NCBI GenBank assembly: GCA_039798005.1
Contig: JBDKGV010000015.1
Coordinates: 1-24,509 of the forward strand
Direction: 5' to 3'
Source of the DNA: JBDKGV01 sp039798005
GTDB taxonomy: Bacteria; Fibrobacterota; Fibrobacteria; UBA5070
Length of the DNA stretch: 24,509 nucleotides
This document shows positions 1 through 8,911 of the stretch, piece after piece; positions within the stretch are counted from its first letter, which is position 1, and each line of letters opens with the position of its first letter. A program made the translations under genes and the position numbers. The notes under the pieces are model-generated. The model saw nothing but the letters and a program-made list of their open reading frames with translations. It was not told where the DNA came from and made no database searches.

Positions 1-27
1 ACTCATTCTGGCATTCGAAATCTGACT

Positions 28-32
28 GGAGG
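28..32 (+). promoter_or_regulatory. Shine-Dalgarno site of the STAS gene
   Basis: A GGAGG sequence lies 7 bases before the ATG at 40. It fixes the start of the STAS-domain gene. The promoter itself must lie left of the window. Confidence 0.75.
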
Positions 33-39
33 CTCCCAA

Positions 40-342
40 ATGATCCACAACCAAGAAACCGCAGATGCCATCGTCCTGACTCCTGCCGGCGCCCTCGACT
101 TCGAAGGTGTCCGTCAGTTGCAGGCCATGCTTGCCGATTCACTCACCAAACAGAAGTCCTTGGAAGTCGATCTCGGGCAGGTTCCCGGCCTGACATCCTC
201 GGCCATCGGCGCGATGATCGCCGCACACAACACCCTGCGCAAGCGCAATCAGAAGCTGCAGATCAGCAACGCAGGGGCCGAGGTTTCCCGTTTGTTCACC
301 ATCATGGGCCTGGATAAGCACTTCGACATCAAGGTTGCCTGA
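40..342 (+). CDS. STAS-domain protein (anti-sigma-factor-antagonist-like)
   Basis: This 100-residue protein is one STAS domain, the fold of SpoIIAA/RsbV anti-anti-sigma factors. The order is visible: an N-terminal strand (AIVLTPAGALDF), a helix with LQAMLADSL, the strand LEVDLGQV, then the loop and helix LTSSAIGAMIAAHNTL. The usual phosphorylation motif (Asp-Ser-Ser-Gly) is replaced by Leu-Thr-Ser-Ser-Ala, so Ser53/Ser54 are the candidate phospho-sites. It ends 2 bases before cheA, so the two genes are almost certainly co-transcribed and translationally linked. Small STAS proteins in chemosensory operons may act in partner switching or as scaffolds. Which applies here is inference. A GGAGG ribosome site supports the ATG at 40. 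Confidence 0.85.
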   Translation: MIHNQETADAIVLTPAGALDFEGVRQLQAMLADSLTKQKSLEVDLGQVPGLTSSAIGAMIAAHNTLRKRNQKLQISNAGAEVSRLFTIMGLDKHFDIKVA

Positions 343-344
343 AC

Positions 345-3300
345 ATGCCCGGCATGCTCGACGACGAAACGCTTCAGATCTTTCTGGAGGAAGCCAGAGA
401 TCACCTTGCTGACATCGAGACCGACTTGGTGGCCATCGAGGCCGAAGGCGGGAAGATCGACCTGGATCTGGTCAACAAGGTGTTCCGCGGCATCCACTCG
501 ATCAAGGGCGGTGCCGGATTCTTTGGGCTCGAACGACTGAAGGAATTGGCACACGTCCTTGAAAACGCACTGAACAAGGTGCGCAACGAGGAGCTGATCC
601 CCACACGCGCCGTCGTCAGCGCCATGCTCCAGGCGGCGGATGTCATCACCGCCATGATCGCCGATCCATCGGCATCCAACGGCATGGACATCACCGAGCC
701 GTTGAAGCTCCTGGCCAGCATCGATACGACGCAGATGCATGAGATCCTGGTCCAGCGGGATCTTCTCACCACCGATGGGCGTTGCATCTTCAACATCCCC
801 GAAGCGGACATCGAGCGCGCTGTCAAGGGCGGGAAATACCTCTTCATCCTTGAGTACGACCTGATCAGCGACTTGGATGCCAAGGGAAAGACTCCGTATC
901 AACTTTTCCATGAGCTGGAAAGGACCGGATTCCTGATGGAAACCGGATTCTCGATCGGCGGGGATGGCGACATCCTTGCAACCTCGGAGATCCTTCCCTT
1001 CTTCGCCCTTTTCGCAACGGTCCTGGACACCGAACTGATCCACGACTTCACCGGACTTGCGACCGAACGCATCCATCTCGTCCACGCTCCGAAGATGATG
1101 GCGCCGTTCATTCCCGCCTCCTTTCCTGCACCACCGGCCAAGCCCCAGGAGCATGTGCCCGTTCCCGTTGTTGAAAAGGATGAGAGTGTCAGCGATGACA
1201 GCGCCGTAACCAGCGCGGAGCCCATCTCCTCCGCAGGTTCAGCCGAACCGCATCCGGTCTCGCTCCATGCCGGAACGACCCAACGCGCTGCGGCGTCATC
1301 ACCCAGTTCGCTTCGTGTCAACGTCAAGGTTCTCGACACGCTGATGACCTTGGCCGGAGAGCTCGTGCTCGCTCGCAACCAGCTCGTCCAGAAGGTCGCG
1401 GCCAAGGAACTCGCCGAGATCCAGACTTCGAGCCAATCGCTGTCATTGATCATTTCCGAGCTGCAGGAAGCGGTGATGAGCACGCGCATGCAGCCCCTTT
1501 CCACCGTGTTCGGCAAATTCCATCGCATCGTCCGGGATCTTTCCCAGGAACTCGGCAAGGAGATCCTGCTGGAGATCGAAGGAGAGGATGTCGAGCTCGA
1601 CAAGACGGTCATCGAGTCCATTTCGGATCCGCTGACCCATCTGGTGCGCAACGCGGTCGACCACGGGGTCGAGATTCCTGCAGACCGCATCAAGGCGGGC
1701 AAGAACCCCCAGGCACGCATTCACCTCCACGCCTACCATGAGGCGGGCAAGGTCGTGATCCAGATCTCGGATGACGGGCACGGGATCGACGTCCAGGCCG
1801 TGAAGAGGAAGGCCCTCGAACGAGGTCTGTTCGACGCCAATCAGCTCGATGCCATGAGCCAGACGGAGCTTGTGAACCTCATCTTCCTTCCCGGATTTTC
1901 CACGGCAAGCGCCGTCACCGACATCTCCGGGCGCGGTGTCGGCATGGATGTGGTGCGCACCAACTTCACCAAGCTCGGCGGCATCATCGACACCAACACC
2001 AAGCTCGGTGAAGGGACCTCATTCCGCGTCAAGCTGCCGCTGACCCTTGCGATCATTCCAAGCCTGCTTCTGTCCGTCGCAGAGGAGACCTACGCAATTC
2101 CTCAGGTGAATCTGGTTGAACTTGTCCGGATTCCCGCCGCCGAGGTTCGCAATCGCATCGAGCGGATCGGCCAGGCGCTGGTGATGCGCCTGCGCGGCAA
2201 ACTGCTGCCCTTGGTCCGCCTGCATGATGTGCTGGGCCTGCCCCAGCAGTACCGGCATCCGGAATCAGGGGATGTCACCCCGGAGCGGCGCTCTCGTCTG
2301 GAAGACCGCCGCGGACCGGCTCAGGAAGAGACCCAGGAGGAGCGGGATCGCCGCACGAACAAGGATCGGCGTTTCCACAGCGCCAGCGCCATTTCGATCG
2401 CCGTGCTGTCGGCCGGAGATTTCCAGTACGGACTGATCGTGGACAAGCTCCACGAATCCGAGGAGATCGTGGTCAAGCCACTGGGCCGCCACTTCAGCAA
2501 CTGCAGTTGCTACGCAGGGGCGACGATCCTGGGAGATGGCCAGGTTGCGTTGATCCTGGATGTCATCGGCGTCATGCGTTCCATGAAACTTGCCGAGGTT
2601 TCCAGTACCAACAACATTGAAGCCCTCGAAGCCGAACGGGCCGCCGCAAGATTGAGCCAAGGAGACATCCAGTCCTTCCTGCTGTTCAAGGCAAGCGATC
2701 ACGAGCAGTTCGCCGTCCCGCTCTCCCTCGTCTCCCGCATCGAATTGATCGAATCCACCCAGATCGAATCCACGGGTGGGAGACGATCGATCCAGTATCG
2801 CGGCGGTTCCCTTCCACTGCTCACCTTGGATCAGGTCGCCAAGGTCGATCCGCTTTCCGATCAAAGTTCGTATTTCATCATCGTCTTCGCGGTCAACGGC
2901 AAGGAGATCGGACTTCAAGTTTCCCAGATCGTCGACGTCCTCGAGGCAGGGGCCGACTTTGACGAAGTCACCTTCCGTCAAGCCGGGATCATCGGATCGG
3001 CAATCATGGCAGGAGCCACCACGCTCCTGGTCGATCTTTACGGAATCGTGAAAGTGATCGCACCGGAGTGGCTCGAGCATCCCGACCGTCTTGCACGGCT
3101 TGGCCCGCTCAAGGTCCTGGTCGCCGACGACTCGCCGTTCTACCTCAAGCAGATCACGATCTTCGCCAAGGACGCAGGATTTGAGGTCGTGCAAGCCAAC
3201 AACGGATTGGAGGCATTGCAGATCCTGGAAAGGGAGGGCTCGAGCATCGACGTCGTCCTGACGGACGTCGAGATGCCCTTGATGGACGGACTGGAATTCA

Positions 3301-3482
3301 CCCGCAAGGCAAGGAAGTTGAAAGCGGGAGCCAAGCTTCCGATCATCGCCATCACATCCTTGTCAGGAGATGATGCGGTCCGGCGCGGCATGGAGGCGGG
3401 AGTCGACCGCTACATCGTCAAGCTCGATCGCGAGAAGATCATCCAGACCATCGAAGACGTCCTCACGGCCCGGAGAAGGTGA
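345..3482 (+). CDS. cheA: Hybrid chemotaxis histidine kinase CheA with two CheW-like regions and a C-terminal receiver
   Basis: This is the central kinase of a chemosensory array, 1045 residues against about 650 for a classical CheA. Domains in order: an HPt domain (about 1-110) with phosphorylatable His51 in GIHSIKGGAGF; an unassigned globular region (about 140-255); a Pro/Ser/Ala-rich linker (about 260-315); the dimerisation helices (about 318-375); an HATPase core with N-box HLVRNAVDHG near 432, DDGHG near 476 and GRGVGMD near 529; and a first CheW-like region (about 569-750). That region is interrupted by a very charged Arg/Glu-rich insert (about 645-680). A second CheW-like region follows (about 774-905), then a receiver (about 922-1045) with DD near its start and phospho-acceptor Asp974 in LTDVEMP. 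It sits between the STAS gene and cheW. The receiver may be the local output or a phosphate sink, since no cheY is nearby. The start could also be Met4. Confidence 0.93.
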   Translation: MPGMLDDETLQIFLEEARDHLADIETDLVAIEAEGGKIDLDLVNKVFRGIHSIKGGAGFFGLERLKELAHVLENALNKVRNEELIPTRAVVSAMLQAADVITAMIADPSASNGMDITEPLKLLASIDTTQMHEILVQRDLLTTDGRCIFNIPEADIERAVKGGKYLFILEYDLISDLDAKGKTPYQLFHELERTGFLMETGFSIGGDGDILATSEILPFFALFATVLDTELIHDFTGLATERIHLVHAPKMMAPFIPASFPAPPAKPQEHVPVPVVEKDESVSDDSAVTSAEPISSAGSAEPHPVSLHAGTTQRAAASSPSSLRVNVKVLDTLMTLAGELVLARNQLVQKVAAKELAEIQTSSQSLSLIISELQEAVMSTRMQPLSTVFGKFHRIVRDLSQELGKEILLEIEGEDVELDKTVIESISDPLTHLVRNAVDHGVEIPADRIKAGKNPQARIHLHAYHEAGKVVIQISDDGHGIDVQAVKRKALERGLFDANQLDAMSQTELVNLIFLPGFSTASAVTDISGRGVGMDVVRTNFTKLGGIIDTNTKLGEGTSFRVKLPLTLAIIPSLLLSVAEETYAIPQVNLVELVRIPAAEVRNRIERIGQALVMRLRGKLLPLVRLHDVLGLPQQYRHPESGDVTPERRSRLEDRRGPAQEETQEERDRRTNKDRRFHSASAISIAVLSAGDFQYGLIVDKLHESEEIVVKPLGRHFSNCSCYAGATILGDGQVALILDVIGVMRSMKLAEVSSTNNIEALEAERAAARLSQGDIQSFLLFKASDHEQFAVPLSLVSRIELIESTQIESTGGRRSIQYRGGSLPLLTLDQVAKVDPLSDQSSYFIIVFAVNGKEIGLQVSQIVDVLEAGADFDEVTFRQAGIIGSAIMAGATTLLVDLYGIVKVIAPEWLEHPDRLARLGPLKVLVADDSPFYLKQITIFAKDAGFEVVQANNGLEALQILEREGSSIDVVLTDVEMPLMDGLEFTRKARKLKAGAKLPIIAITSLSGDDAVRRGMEAGVDRYIVKLDREKIIQTIEDVLTARRR

Positions 3483-3484
3483 CC

Positions 3485-3928
3485 ATGGAACCATCGAACC
3501 ATGCCCAGCAACTGGAATTGACCTCCTTTTTCGTGGGTGACCTCCTTTGCGGAATCGAAAACTCGCGCATCCGCGAGATCTCGAACATTCGGACCATCAC
3601 CCCCGTGCATCACGCACCACCGGAAGTCTGCGGCGTCGTCAACTTGCGTGGTCAGATCATGACCGTGATCGACATGGGGATCCGCTTCGGCAAGGAGCCC
3701 GTGCAAGTGAGTCGACAGACCCGCATCCTTGTCGTCAACGACGGGCAGGAGGATGTCGGCTTGATGGTCGATGCGGTCGAGGACGTCGTTTCCGCCTCCC
3801 ATGAGGCGCTGGAATCTCCTCCATCGAACGTCTCCGGCACGAGCGGCCATCTTTTTCAATCGATCCTGAAGATCCAGGACGATCTGATCTCCATCATCGA
3901 ACTCGATCGGCTGCTGAAGATCGCGTGA
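3485..3928 (+). CDS. cheW: Chemotaxis coupling protein CheW
   Basis: A single CheW domain of 147 residues. It shows the strand LTSFFVGDLLCGIENSRIREI, the receptor/kinase-contact stretch GVVNLRGQIMTVIDM, and the second-barrel segment ILVVNDGQEDVGLMVDAVEDVV. The protein bridges receptors to CheA in the cytoplasmic array. Two starts are possible. A GTG at 3479 overlaps the cheA stop as GTGA, with the GGAG of GGAGAAG only three bases upstream. The ATG at 3485 has GGAG nine bases upstream, which is better spaced, so I chose the ATG. Either way it is translationally coupled to cheA. Confidence 0.92.
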   Translation: MEPSNHAQQLELTSFFVGDLLCGIENSRIREISNIRTITPVHHAPPEVCGVVNLRGQIMTVIDMGIRFGKEPVQVSRQTRILVVNDGQEDVGLMVDAVEDVVSASHEALESPPSNVSGTSGHLFQSILKIQDDLISIIELDRLLKIA

Positions 3929-4044
3929 ACCTCCGTGTCGTCTTCCATGAAGCGATTCCGACGTTCGATCATCCAGCTTCGATTCGCCGACCAAGCGCGG
4001 CATGAACAACGACCCACGACGCTCCTGGAGCGAAGGAATTTCCC

Positions 4045-5532
4045 ATGCATCCTGCAAAGACCACCGCAAGCGTGAACTACTGCGACCGATACGGGATCAA
4101 CGCCGACAATCTCCGTTTGCGCAGGGAATTCCTGCGACTTGACCATGTCGACGCGAACCTGCTGGCATCCCTTGCTCCGTGGATTCGCTCCCACGCGGCC
4201 ACGATTGCCAAGGAATTCTACGACTGGCAGTTCAACTTCGGACCGACGCGGCAGTTTTTCGAGAATTTCGCCAAGAGCCGGGGCATGAACGTCGTTGATC
4301 TGCGCCAGCATCTGGAGAAGGCCCAAACCGGCTACCTCATCGACATCTTCGAATATGCCAACAGCCAATGGGGCCCGGACTACTTCGAAAAGCGCCTTGC
4401 TGTCGGTGCTCTCCACGACAAGATCAACTTGCCGTTCAAATGGTACATAGGATCCTACACCGAATACGAGCATCTGCTTGAGCGCGCCTTGGCGAAAGGC
4501 TTCTGGTGGCGTCCCGGGCATGCGGCACGCGTCCTTCGTTCCTTGCGCAAGGTCTTCAACTACGACCTCCAGGCGATCGGCGATTCCTTCGTACTGTCCA
4601 TCTTCGAGTCGATGGGGCTCAAGACCGAATCGCTGGACGCCCCGAGTCGAGGCGATCGCACCGAGAACATTCAGCAGGCGAAGCTCTGGGTCAACATCCT
4701 TCAGCAGCAGGCCGATGCCATCGCCTCCGGGGACCTCCAAAGCCCGGTCCTGAAGACCCACATCCAAGGGAGCTTGGGCTCGGCGTTCCAGGGCATGCTG
4801 GAATCGCTGCGAAATTTCTTGACGTCCACCCAGGATGCCGTGCACGATCTGGTGCGCGTCTCCAACCTGATTTCCCACTCCGGCGGCAGTGTCGCGGAGC
4901 AATCACGCCAGATCGCGCAACGCGTGAACAGTCTTGCGGCCGCCGCCGAGGAAATGGAAGCGACGATTCGCGAGATCGCCCAGGCCAGCGCCTCTGCGGC
5001 GCGGGAAGGCAAGAACGCCGGAGGTCTGGCCGATGGAACCGGCGCGTCGATGGAGCGGCTGGGAGAATCCAGTCGCGAGATCTCCCGCGTGGTCGATGCC
5101 ATCGGCGAGATTTCCGAGCAGACCAAGCTCTTGGCGTTGAATGCCACCATCGAGGCCGCGCGCGCCGGTGAAGCCGGCAAGGGTTTTGCCGTCGTCGCAC
5201 ACGAGGTCAAGGACCTTGCGAAGCAGGCTGCCGATTCGACCACCGAGATCAGCGGACGCGTCAGCGCCATTCAGCTCGCGACCCACCAGACCATCGATTC
5301 CATCGGCCTGCTCTCGAGCTCCATCAAGGAGGTCAGCAACTCCCAACAGAGCGTCGCCGCCGCGGTCGAGGAGCAATCGGCCACGATCCGCGAGATCGTC
5401 CGCAGCATCTCGGACATCCTGCGCTCCAGCGCCGATTCAAGCCACGAGGCCCAGACCATCGGCCATCAGGCACAGGATGTGCAGGACCAGGCCGCGCGTC
5501 TTTCCGAACTGGTCGTGCGCTACAGGATCTGA
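4045..5532 (+). CDS. Globin-coupled methyl-accepting chemotaxis protein (HemAT-like)
   Basis: A soluble receptor of 495 residues with no hydrophobic membrane segment. Residues about 15-165 form a protoglobin-type sensor domain. The proximal haem ligand is expected at His124 in ALHDKINLPFKWYIG, which matches the HemAT-family F-helix pattern. A helical linker (about 190-270) follows, then the coiled-coil signalling domain. Its conserved hairpin tip reads EISEQTKLLALNATIEAARAG, then KGFAVVAHEVKDLAKQA. The family senses O2 (or other diatomic gases) through haem and controls CheA. Its place 116 bases after cheW suggests that it feeds the adjacent hybrid CheA. An AAGGA site before the ATG supports the start. 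Its stop at 5530-5532 is directly followed by the reverse-strand stop of purU. Confidence 0.93.
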   Translation: MHPAKTTASVNYCDRYGINADNLRLRREFLRLDHVDANLLASLAPWIRSHAATIAKEFYDWQFNFGPTRQFFENFAKSRGMNVVDLRQHLEKAQTGYLIDIFEYANSQWGPDYFEKRLAVGALHDKINLPFKWYIGSYTEYEHLLERALAKGFWWRPGHAARVLRSLRKVFNYDLQAIGDSFVLSIFESMGLKTESLDAPSRGDRTENIQQAKLWVNILQQQADAIASGDLQSPVLKTHIQGSLGSAFQGMLESLRNFLTSTQDAVHDLVRVSNLISHSGGSVAEQSRQIAQRVNSLAAAAEEMEATIREIAQASASAAREGKNAGGLADGTGASMERLGESSREISRVVDAIGEISEQTKLLALNATIEAARAGEAGKGFAVVAHEVKDLAKQAADSTTEISGRVSAIQLATHQTIDSIGLLSSSIKEVSNSQQSVAAAVEEQSATIREIVRSISDILRSSADSSHEAQTIGHQAQDVQDQAARLSELVVRYRI

Positions 5533-6393
5533 TCAGCCGAAAACGACGGTCCTGTTGCCATAGCGCAGGACCCTGTGCTGCAAATGCAGACGCACGGCGC
5601 GCGACAGGACTTGGCGCTCAAGGTCCCGCCCCTTGTGGGCAAGGCTCTCCGGATCGTCCCGGTGCGAGGCCCTGGCCACGTCCTGCTCGATGATGGGTCC
5701 CTCGTCCAGATCCTCGGTCACGTAGTGGCTCGTGGCGCCGATCAGCTTGACTCCCCGTTCGGCGGCCTGATGGTAGGGCCGCCCGCCCTTGAATGCGGGA
5801 AGGAACGAATGGTGGATGTTGATCACCGGGCAGTTCGAGTTTGACAGGAATTGTCCTGACAGGATCTGCATCCATCGCGCCAGCACGATGAGCTTGACCC
5901 CGTGCTCCCGGGAGAGCGACAGGATGGACTCCTCCGCCTGGTCGCGCGCCGCACGGTCTCCGACCGGAACCGGGAAGTGATGGAAGGGAACGCCGTAATG
6001 CCGCGCCAGCCCGCCCGGCTCCGGGTGGTTTCCCGCGACGTAGGCGATCTTTCCGGGAAGCTCCCCCATGTGCTGCAGGTAGAGCAGATCCGCAAGGCAA
6101 TGGTCCTGCCGGGAGACCATGATTCCGATGGCAGGCTTCTCGTCGGAAAGGTGCAAGGACCACTCCAGTCCCATGGTCATCGCAAGCGGCGAGAAGGCCG
6201 CGTGGAATGCGCCTTCATCCAGCAGGAATCCGTCCCATTCCCATTCCAGCCGAATGAAACTGGTACGGGAATGGCTGTCCGCATGATGATCGGCATGGAT
6301 GAGGTTTCCCTCGTACTGATGGACGAATCCGGTGGTGCGGGCGACGATGCCGCGCGCATCGGGGCAGCGCCCCAGCAAAATGGCGGTTTTCAT
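5533..6393 (-). CDS. purU: Formyltetrahydrofolate deformylase PurU
   Basis: PurU hydrolyses 10-formyl-THF to THF and formate in the cytoplasm, balancing one-carbon pools and supplying formate. The protein is 286 residues, the usual family length. Residues 1-80 are an ACT-like domain (MKTAILLGRCPDARGIVART). Residues about 85-280 are the formyl-transferase fold. The expected catalytic triad is visible as Asn192 and His194 (INIHHSFLPAFKG) and Asp230 (EDLDEGPII). The start ATG overlaps the stop of the upstream lipoprotein gene as ATGA, which fixes the start and indicates translational coupling. An in-frame upstream extension to 6555 is only an open shadow. Its link to a peptidase and a lipoprotein is unexpected. 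The stop lies back-to-back with that of the globin-coupled receptor. Confidence 0.95.
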   Translation of the reverse strand: MKTAILLGRCPDARGIVARTTGFVHQYEGNLIHADHHADSHSRTSFIRLEWEWDGFLLDEGAFHAAFSPLAMTMGLEWSLHLSDEKPAIGIMVSRQDHCLADLLYLQHMGELPGKIAYVAGNHPEPGGLARHYGVPFHHFPVPVGDRAARDQAEESILSLSREHGVKLIVLARWMQILSGQFLSNSNCPVINIHHSFLPAFKGGRPYHQAAERGVKLIGATSHYVTEDLDEGPIIEQDVARASHRDDPESLAHKGRDLERQVLSRAVRLHLQHRVLRYGNRTVVFG

Positions 6394-7373
6394 GGAATCA
6401 CGATCCTGAAATGGGTCCTGGACGGATGAGTCCGTCCGTTGCCTAGGAAAAGAAGGCCCTTCGTCGCCTCGTCCGGGATGGCGGGCATCACCCACGCAGG
6501 CGTGCCCAAGGGGATGACGCCCGAGCGCAGGGAAATGTCGACCTCCACGGTGCATTGGGATGCGACGACGGAAAAAGTCTTCAGGCGGAATCTGGAGAAC
6601 ATGTTGGCTTGAGCGGCGGAAAGCCCTCCCCCGATTGCGCTTGTGACGACAAGCGAAGAAACCGAATCGCTGTCGAATTTGCTTCCCACGGCAGCGTCAT
6701 CAAGTGAGGCAGTGCCCAATCCCGTCAGCGAGACGTTCTTCACGGCAATCCGCGCATTGAAGACGCGATCGTAACTCTCTCCTTGCACGTCCCCGTCCGA
6801 GGTGATGCGAAAGACGAGCTTGCCGGCATCGTAACGCAGAAACACCCCGCGCTCCTTCCCGGCGACAGGGAGACCATCGCCTGTCAACTGAGCGATCGGG
6901 ACATAGAGATTGGTATCGACCACCACCGGCGTCACGGGAATCGAGGTGTCTGCGACAACCAACCGTTTCAAGGCCGAATCCAAGACGACCCGTTTGGAGC
7001 TGTCGGGCACGACTCGAACGGGGTCGATCGTCCACCAAAGCCGCCCTTTTTTCCGTCCTTCCACCTTCAGAGCCCAGCCCCTTCCCTTCCCGGCATCCAG
7101 CGGGAACCGGGCCGTCGAGTCATTGGAGAGGAGCTTCCATGAGCGCGTCGGCGCTCCGAGGCTGGAAAACGTGAGCTGCACGGAATCCACCACCGGAGTC
7201 CTCCGGGAAAACAGCACGGTGACGGTATCCTTCGGCGTGGTGTCCCGCGCCACGGCTGGAACGGAATCCTTCACGACCGTCGACGAAGCCGGCGCCAAGG
7301 GCTCTTCGGTCGAATGATCGCAGGCGGCAAGGCCCAACCCGAGGCCCATCAGAACAAGAACCTGCAATCTCAT
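6390..7373 (-). CDS. Putative lipoprotein of unknown function
   Basis: I do not recognise this 327-residue protein. It begins with a short signal peptide and a lipobox (GLGLAAC, lipid-attachment Cys18), so it should be an outer- or inner-membrane lipoprotein. The next stretch is rich in Asp, Thr, Ser, Val and Pro (TVVKDSVPAVARDTTPKDT), a tether-like linker. The remainder is predicted mostly beta strand, with repeated Val-Val-Asp-Ser or Val-Val-Asp-Thr blocks. It overlaps pepP upstream and purU downstream by 4 bases each (ATGA), so it belongs to that operon. Such Asp/Thr-rich lipoproteins fit a Fibrobacterota-like host, but that is inference. Confidence 0.8.
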   Translation of the reverse strand: MRLQVLVLMGLGLGLAACDHSTEEPLAPASSTVVKDSVPAVARDTTPKDTVTVLFSRRTPVVDSVQLTFSSLGAPTRSWKLLSNDSTARFPLDAGKGRGWALKVEGRKKGRLWWTIDPVRVVPDSSKRVVLDSALKRLVVADTSIPVTPVVVDTNLYVPIAQLTGDGLPVAGKERGVFLRYDAGKLVFRITSDGDVQGESYDRVFNARIAVKNVSLTGLGTASLDDAAVGSKFDSDSVSSLVVTSAIGGGLSAAQANMFSRFRLKTFSVVASQCTVEVDISLRSGVIPLGTPAWVMPAIPDEATKGLLFLGNGRTHPSRTHFRIVIP

Positions 7374-8860
7374 GCGCTGCTCCTCATCAAGGACTCGAGT
7401 TCATCGACGGTCTTGGGCAATCCCTTCGACAGGTTCCGGCACCCTTTGGTGGTGACCAGCAGATCATCCTCGATGCGGATGCCGATCCATTGGTCGTAGG
7501 CCACGCCCTCGAGACGGATCTTGAAGTGCCCGTACAGCCCCGGCTCGTTGGAAAGCATCAAGCCGGGCACCAAGGGAACATCCTGATAGAGCCGGAACGG
7601 ATCGCCGTCGTGCTCCTGCTCGCCCATGAGATGCGACACTCCGTGCGGTTGCCGGGGATGCGCCTTGGCCTTGCCGGGCAGCGAATTCACCGTCCCGTCG
7701 ACGTACGCGCGCTCGCAGGTTCCGCCCTTGGAAAGGAATCGCTCCTCCAGCAGATCCTCAAGACGCTGCCAGACCAGCGCGTTGAGGTTGCGGATCGTGA
7801 CACCCGGGCGCACATTGGATTCATTGAACACCATCGCATCCAGAACGATCCCGTAGAGCAGTCGCTGGAGCGGGTCGAAGCGCCCGGAAACGGGAAGGGT
7901 GCGCGAGATGTCCGCATGCATCACGGAGGAACGGCAGCCGAAGTCCAACAGGACCAAGCCATCCTTGGGAAGGGGCTCGTCGTTTTTCATGTAGTGGAGC
8001 GTGCAGGCATTCCGGCCACCGGCGCAAATCGTCGGAAAAGCCAGACCAAAGGAGCTTCGCCCCAGCATCTCGCCTTCCAAGGCGGCCGTCAACTGCGTTT
8101 CGGTATCCATGGCCGCGACCTGCGGCAGGATCCTCAGGAACGCATCCCGGGTCCAATCCTGTGCCCGTTCGGCCTCCTTGATCCGAGCGGCATCCAGAGG
8201 CAGGCGCAATTGAAGGTGCAACGGCGCGACGGAGTGGATTCCGCATCCCCAGGGCTTCAGCCATCGGGCCACTTCCCGGGAGAATTGCCAATTCCTGTCA
8301 TCCCGAATCTCGCGCGGCTTGCCGCCTGCCGGGTCCGGCCAGGAATGGAAAAAGACTCCCATGCTGGCGATGCGGCGCATGGCGACCATGGTTTCCAACG
8401 TCGTACGGAACTCGGACAATGGAAGGATCTCATCGAACCCGGTCAGCGCCTTGAGTTCCGCAAGCGCGGCCTCGTAGCCGGGATCGGACACGGGGAGCAG
8501 CCCGAGACGGACACCGTCCCAGAATTCACGCGAAGGATTGCGCTCCGGCAGGAACAGGATCGCGCGGCAGGCCGGAACGGAAGCCTGCGGATCGAGCAGA
8601 AGCCGTACACCGGTCTGATTGATCCCCGTCAGGTGCATCAAGGCAGGCTCTTGGAAAATGCGGGCATTGCCGATGTTCCAGATGTGCTCCGCACCGGGCT
8701 CCCTGTCGAGCCCTGCGAAAACGGCAGGGCCATCCAATGCATCCAGATGAGCATCCCGCCGCGCACGAAAGACGCGCGCAGCGGCCTTTCCAAGCATTCC
8801 AACGGGAAATACCTGCGAAAGCTCCTGCATCCGTCGCGCCGAGAGGGTGACCGTCTTCAT
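7370..8860 (-). CDS. pepP: Xaa-Pro aminopeptidase (M24B family, PepP-type)
   Basis: A dinuclear metallopeptidase that removes N-terminal residues preceding proline. Residues about 25-185 are the AMP_N domain (FQEPALMHLTGINQTG; ILFLPERNPSREFWDG). Residues about 225-480 are the pita-bread catalytic domain. Metal ligands are visible: Asp306 (LVLLDFG), Asp317 (HADISRT), His410 (HGVSHLMG), Glu439 (LSNEPGLY) and Glu464 (IRIEDD). All five are intact. At 496 residues it is somewhat longer than the usual 440. The stop overlaps the lipoprotein start (ATGA), and the beta-glucosidase ends 51 bases upstream. No clear Shine-Dalgarno precedes the ATG at 8860, so a slightly later start (Met11) is possible. 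Confidence 0.93.
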   Translation of the reverse strand: MKTVTLSARRMQELSQVFPVGMLGKAAARVFRARRDAHLDALDGPAVFAGLDREPGAEHIWNIGNARIFQEPALMHLTGINQTGVRLLLDPQASVPACRAILFLPERNPSREFWDGVRLGLLPVSDPGYEAALAELKALTGFDEILPLSEFRTTLETMVAMRRIASMGVFFHSWPDPAGGKPREIRDDRNWQFSREVARWLKPWGCGIHSVAPLHLQLRLPLDAARIKEAERAQDWTRDAFLRILPQVAAMDTETQLTAALEGEMLGRSSFGLAFPTICAGGRNACTLHYMKNDEPLPKDGLVLLDFGCRSSVMHADISRTLPVSGRFDPLQRLLYGIVLDAMVFNESNVRPGVTIRNLNALVWQRLEDLLEERFLSKGGTCERAYVDGTVNSLPGKAKAHPRQPHGVSHLMGEQEHDGDPFRLYQDVPLVPGLMLSNEPGLYGHFKIRLEGVAYDQWIGIRIEDDLLVTTKGCRNLSKGLPKTVDELESLMRSSA

Positions 8861-8911
8861 CGTAGGGAAGTTAGACTTTTCCCGCCATGACAGGGCAAAC
8901 CTGCGTCCGGC

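Noticed and set aside
249..1154. A long open frame of 301 codons on the minus strand inside cheA
   Set aside because: It lies entirely opposite the start of cheA and the STAS gene. Its translation has no domain pattern, while the plus strand encodes clear HPt and STAS motifs.
7490..8890. A 466-codon plus-strand open frame
   Set aside because: It is a shadow of pepP. The minus strand shows all five metal ligands, and the plus-strand translation matches nothing.
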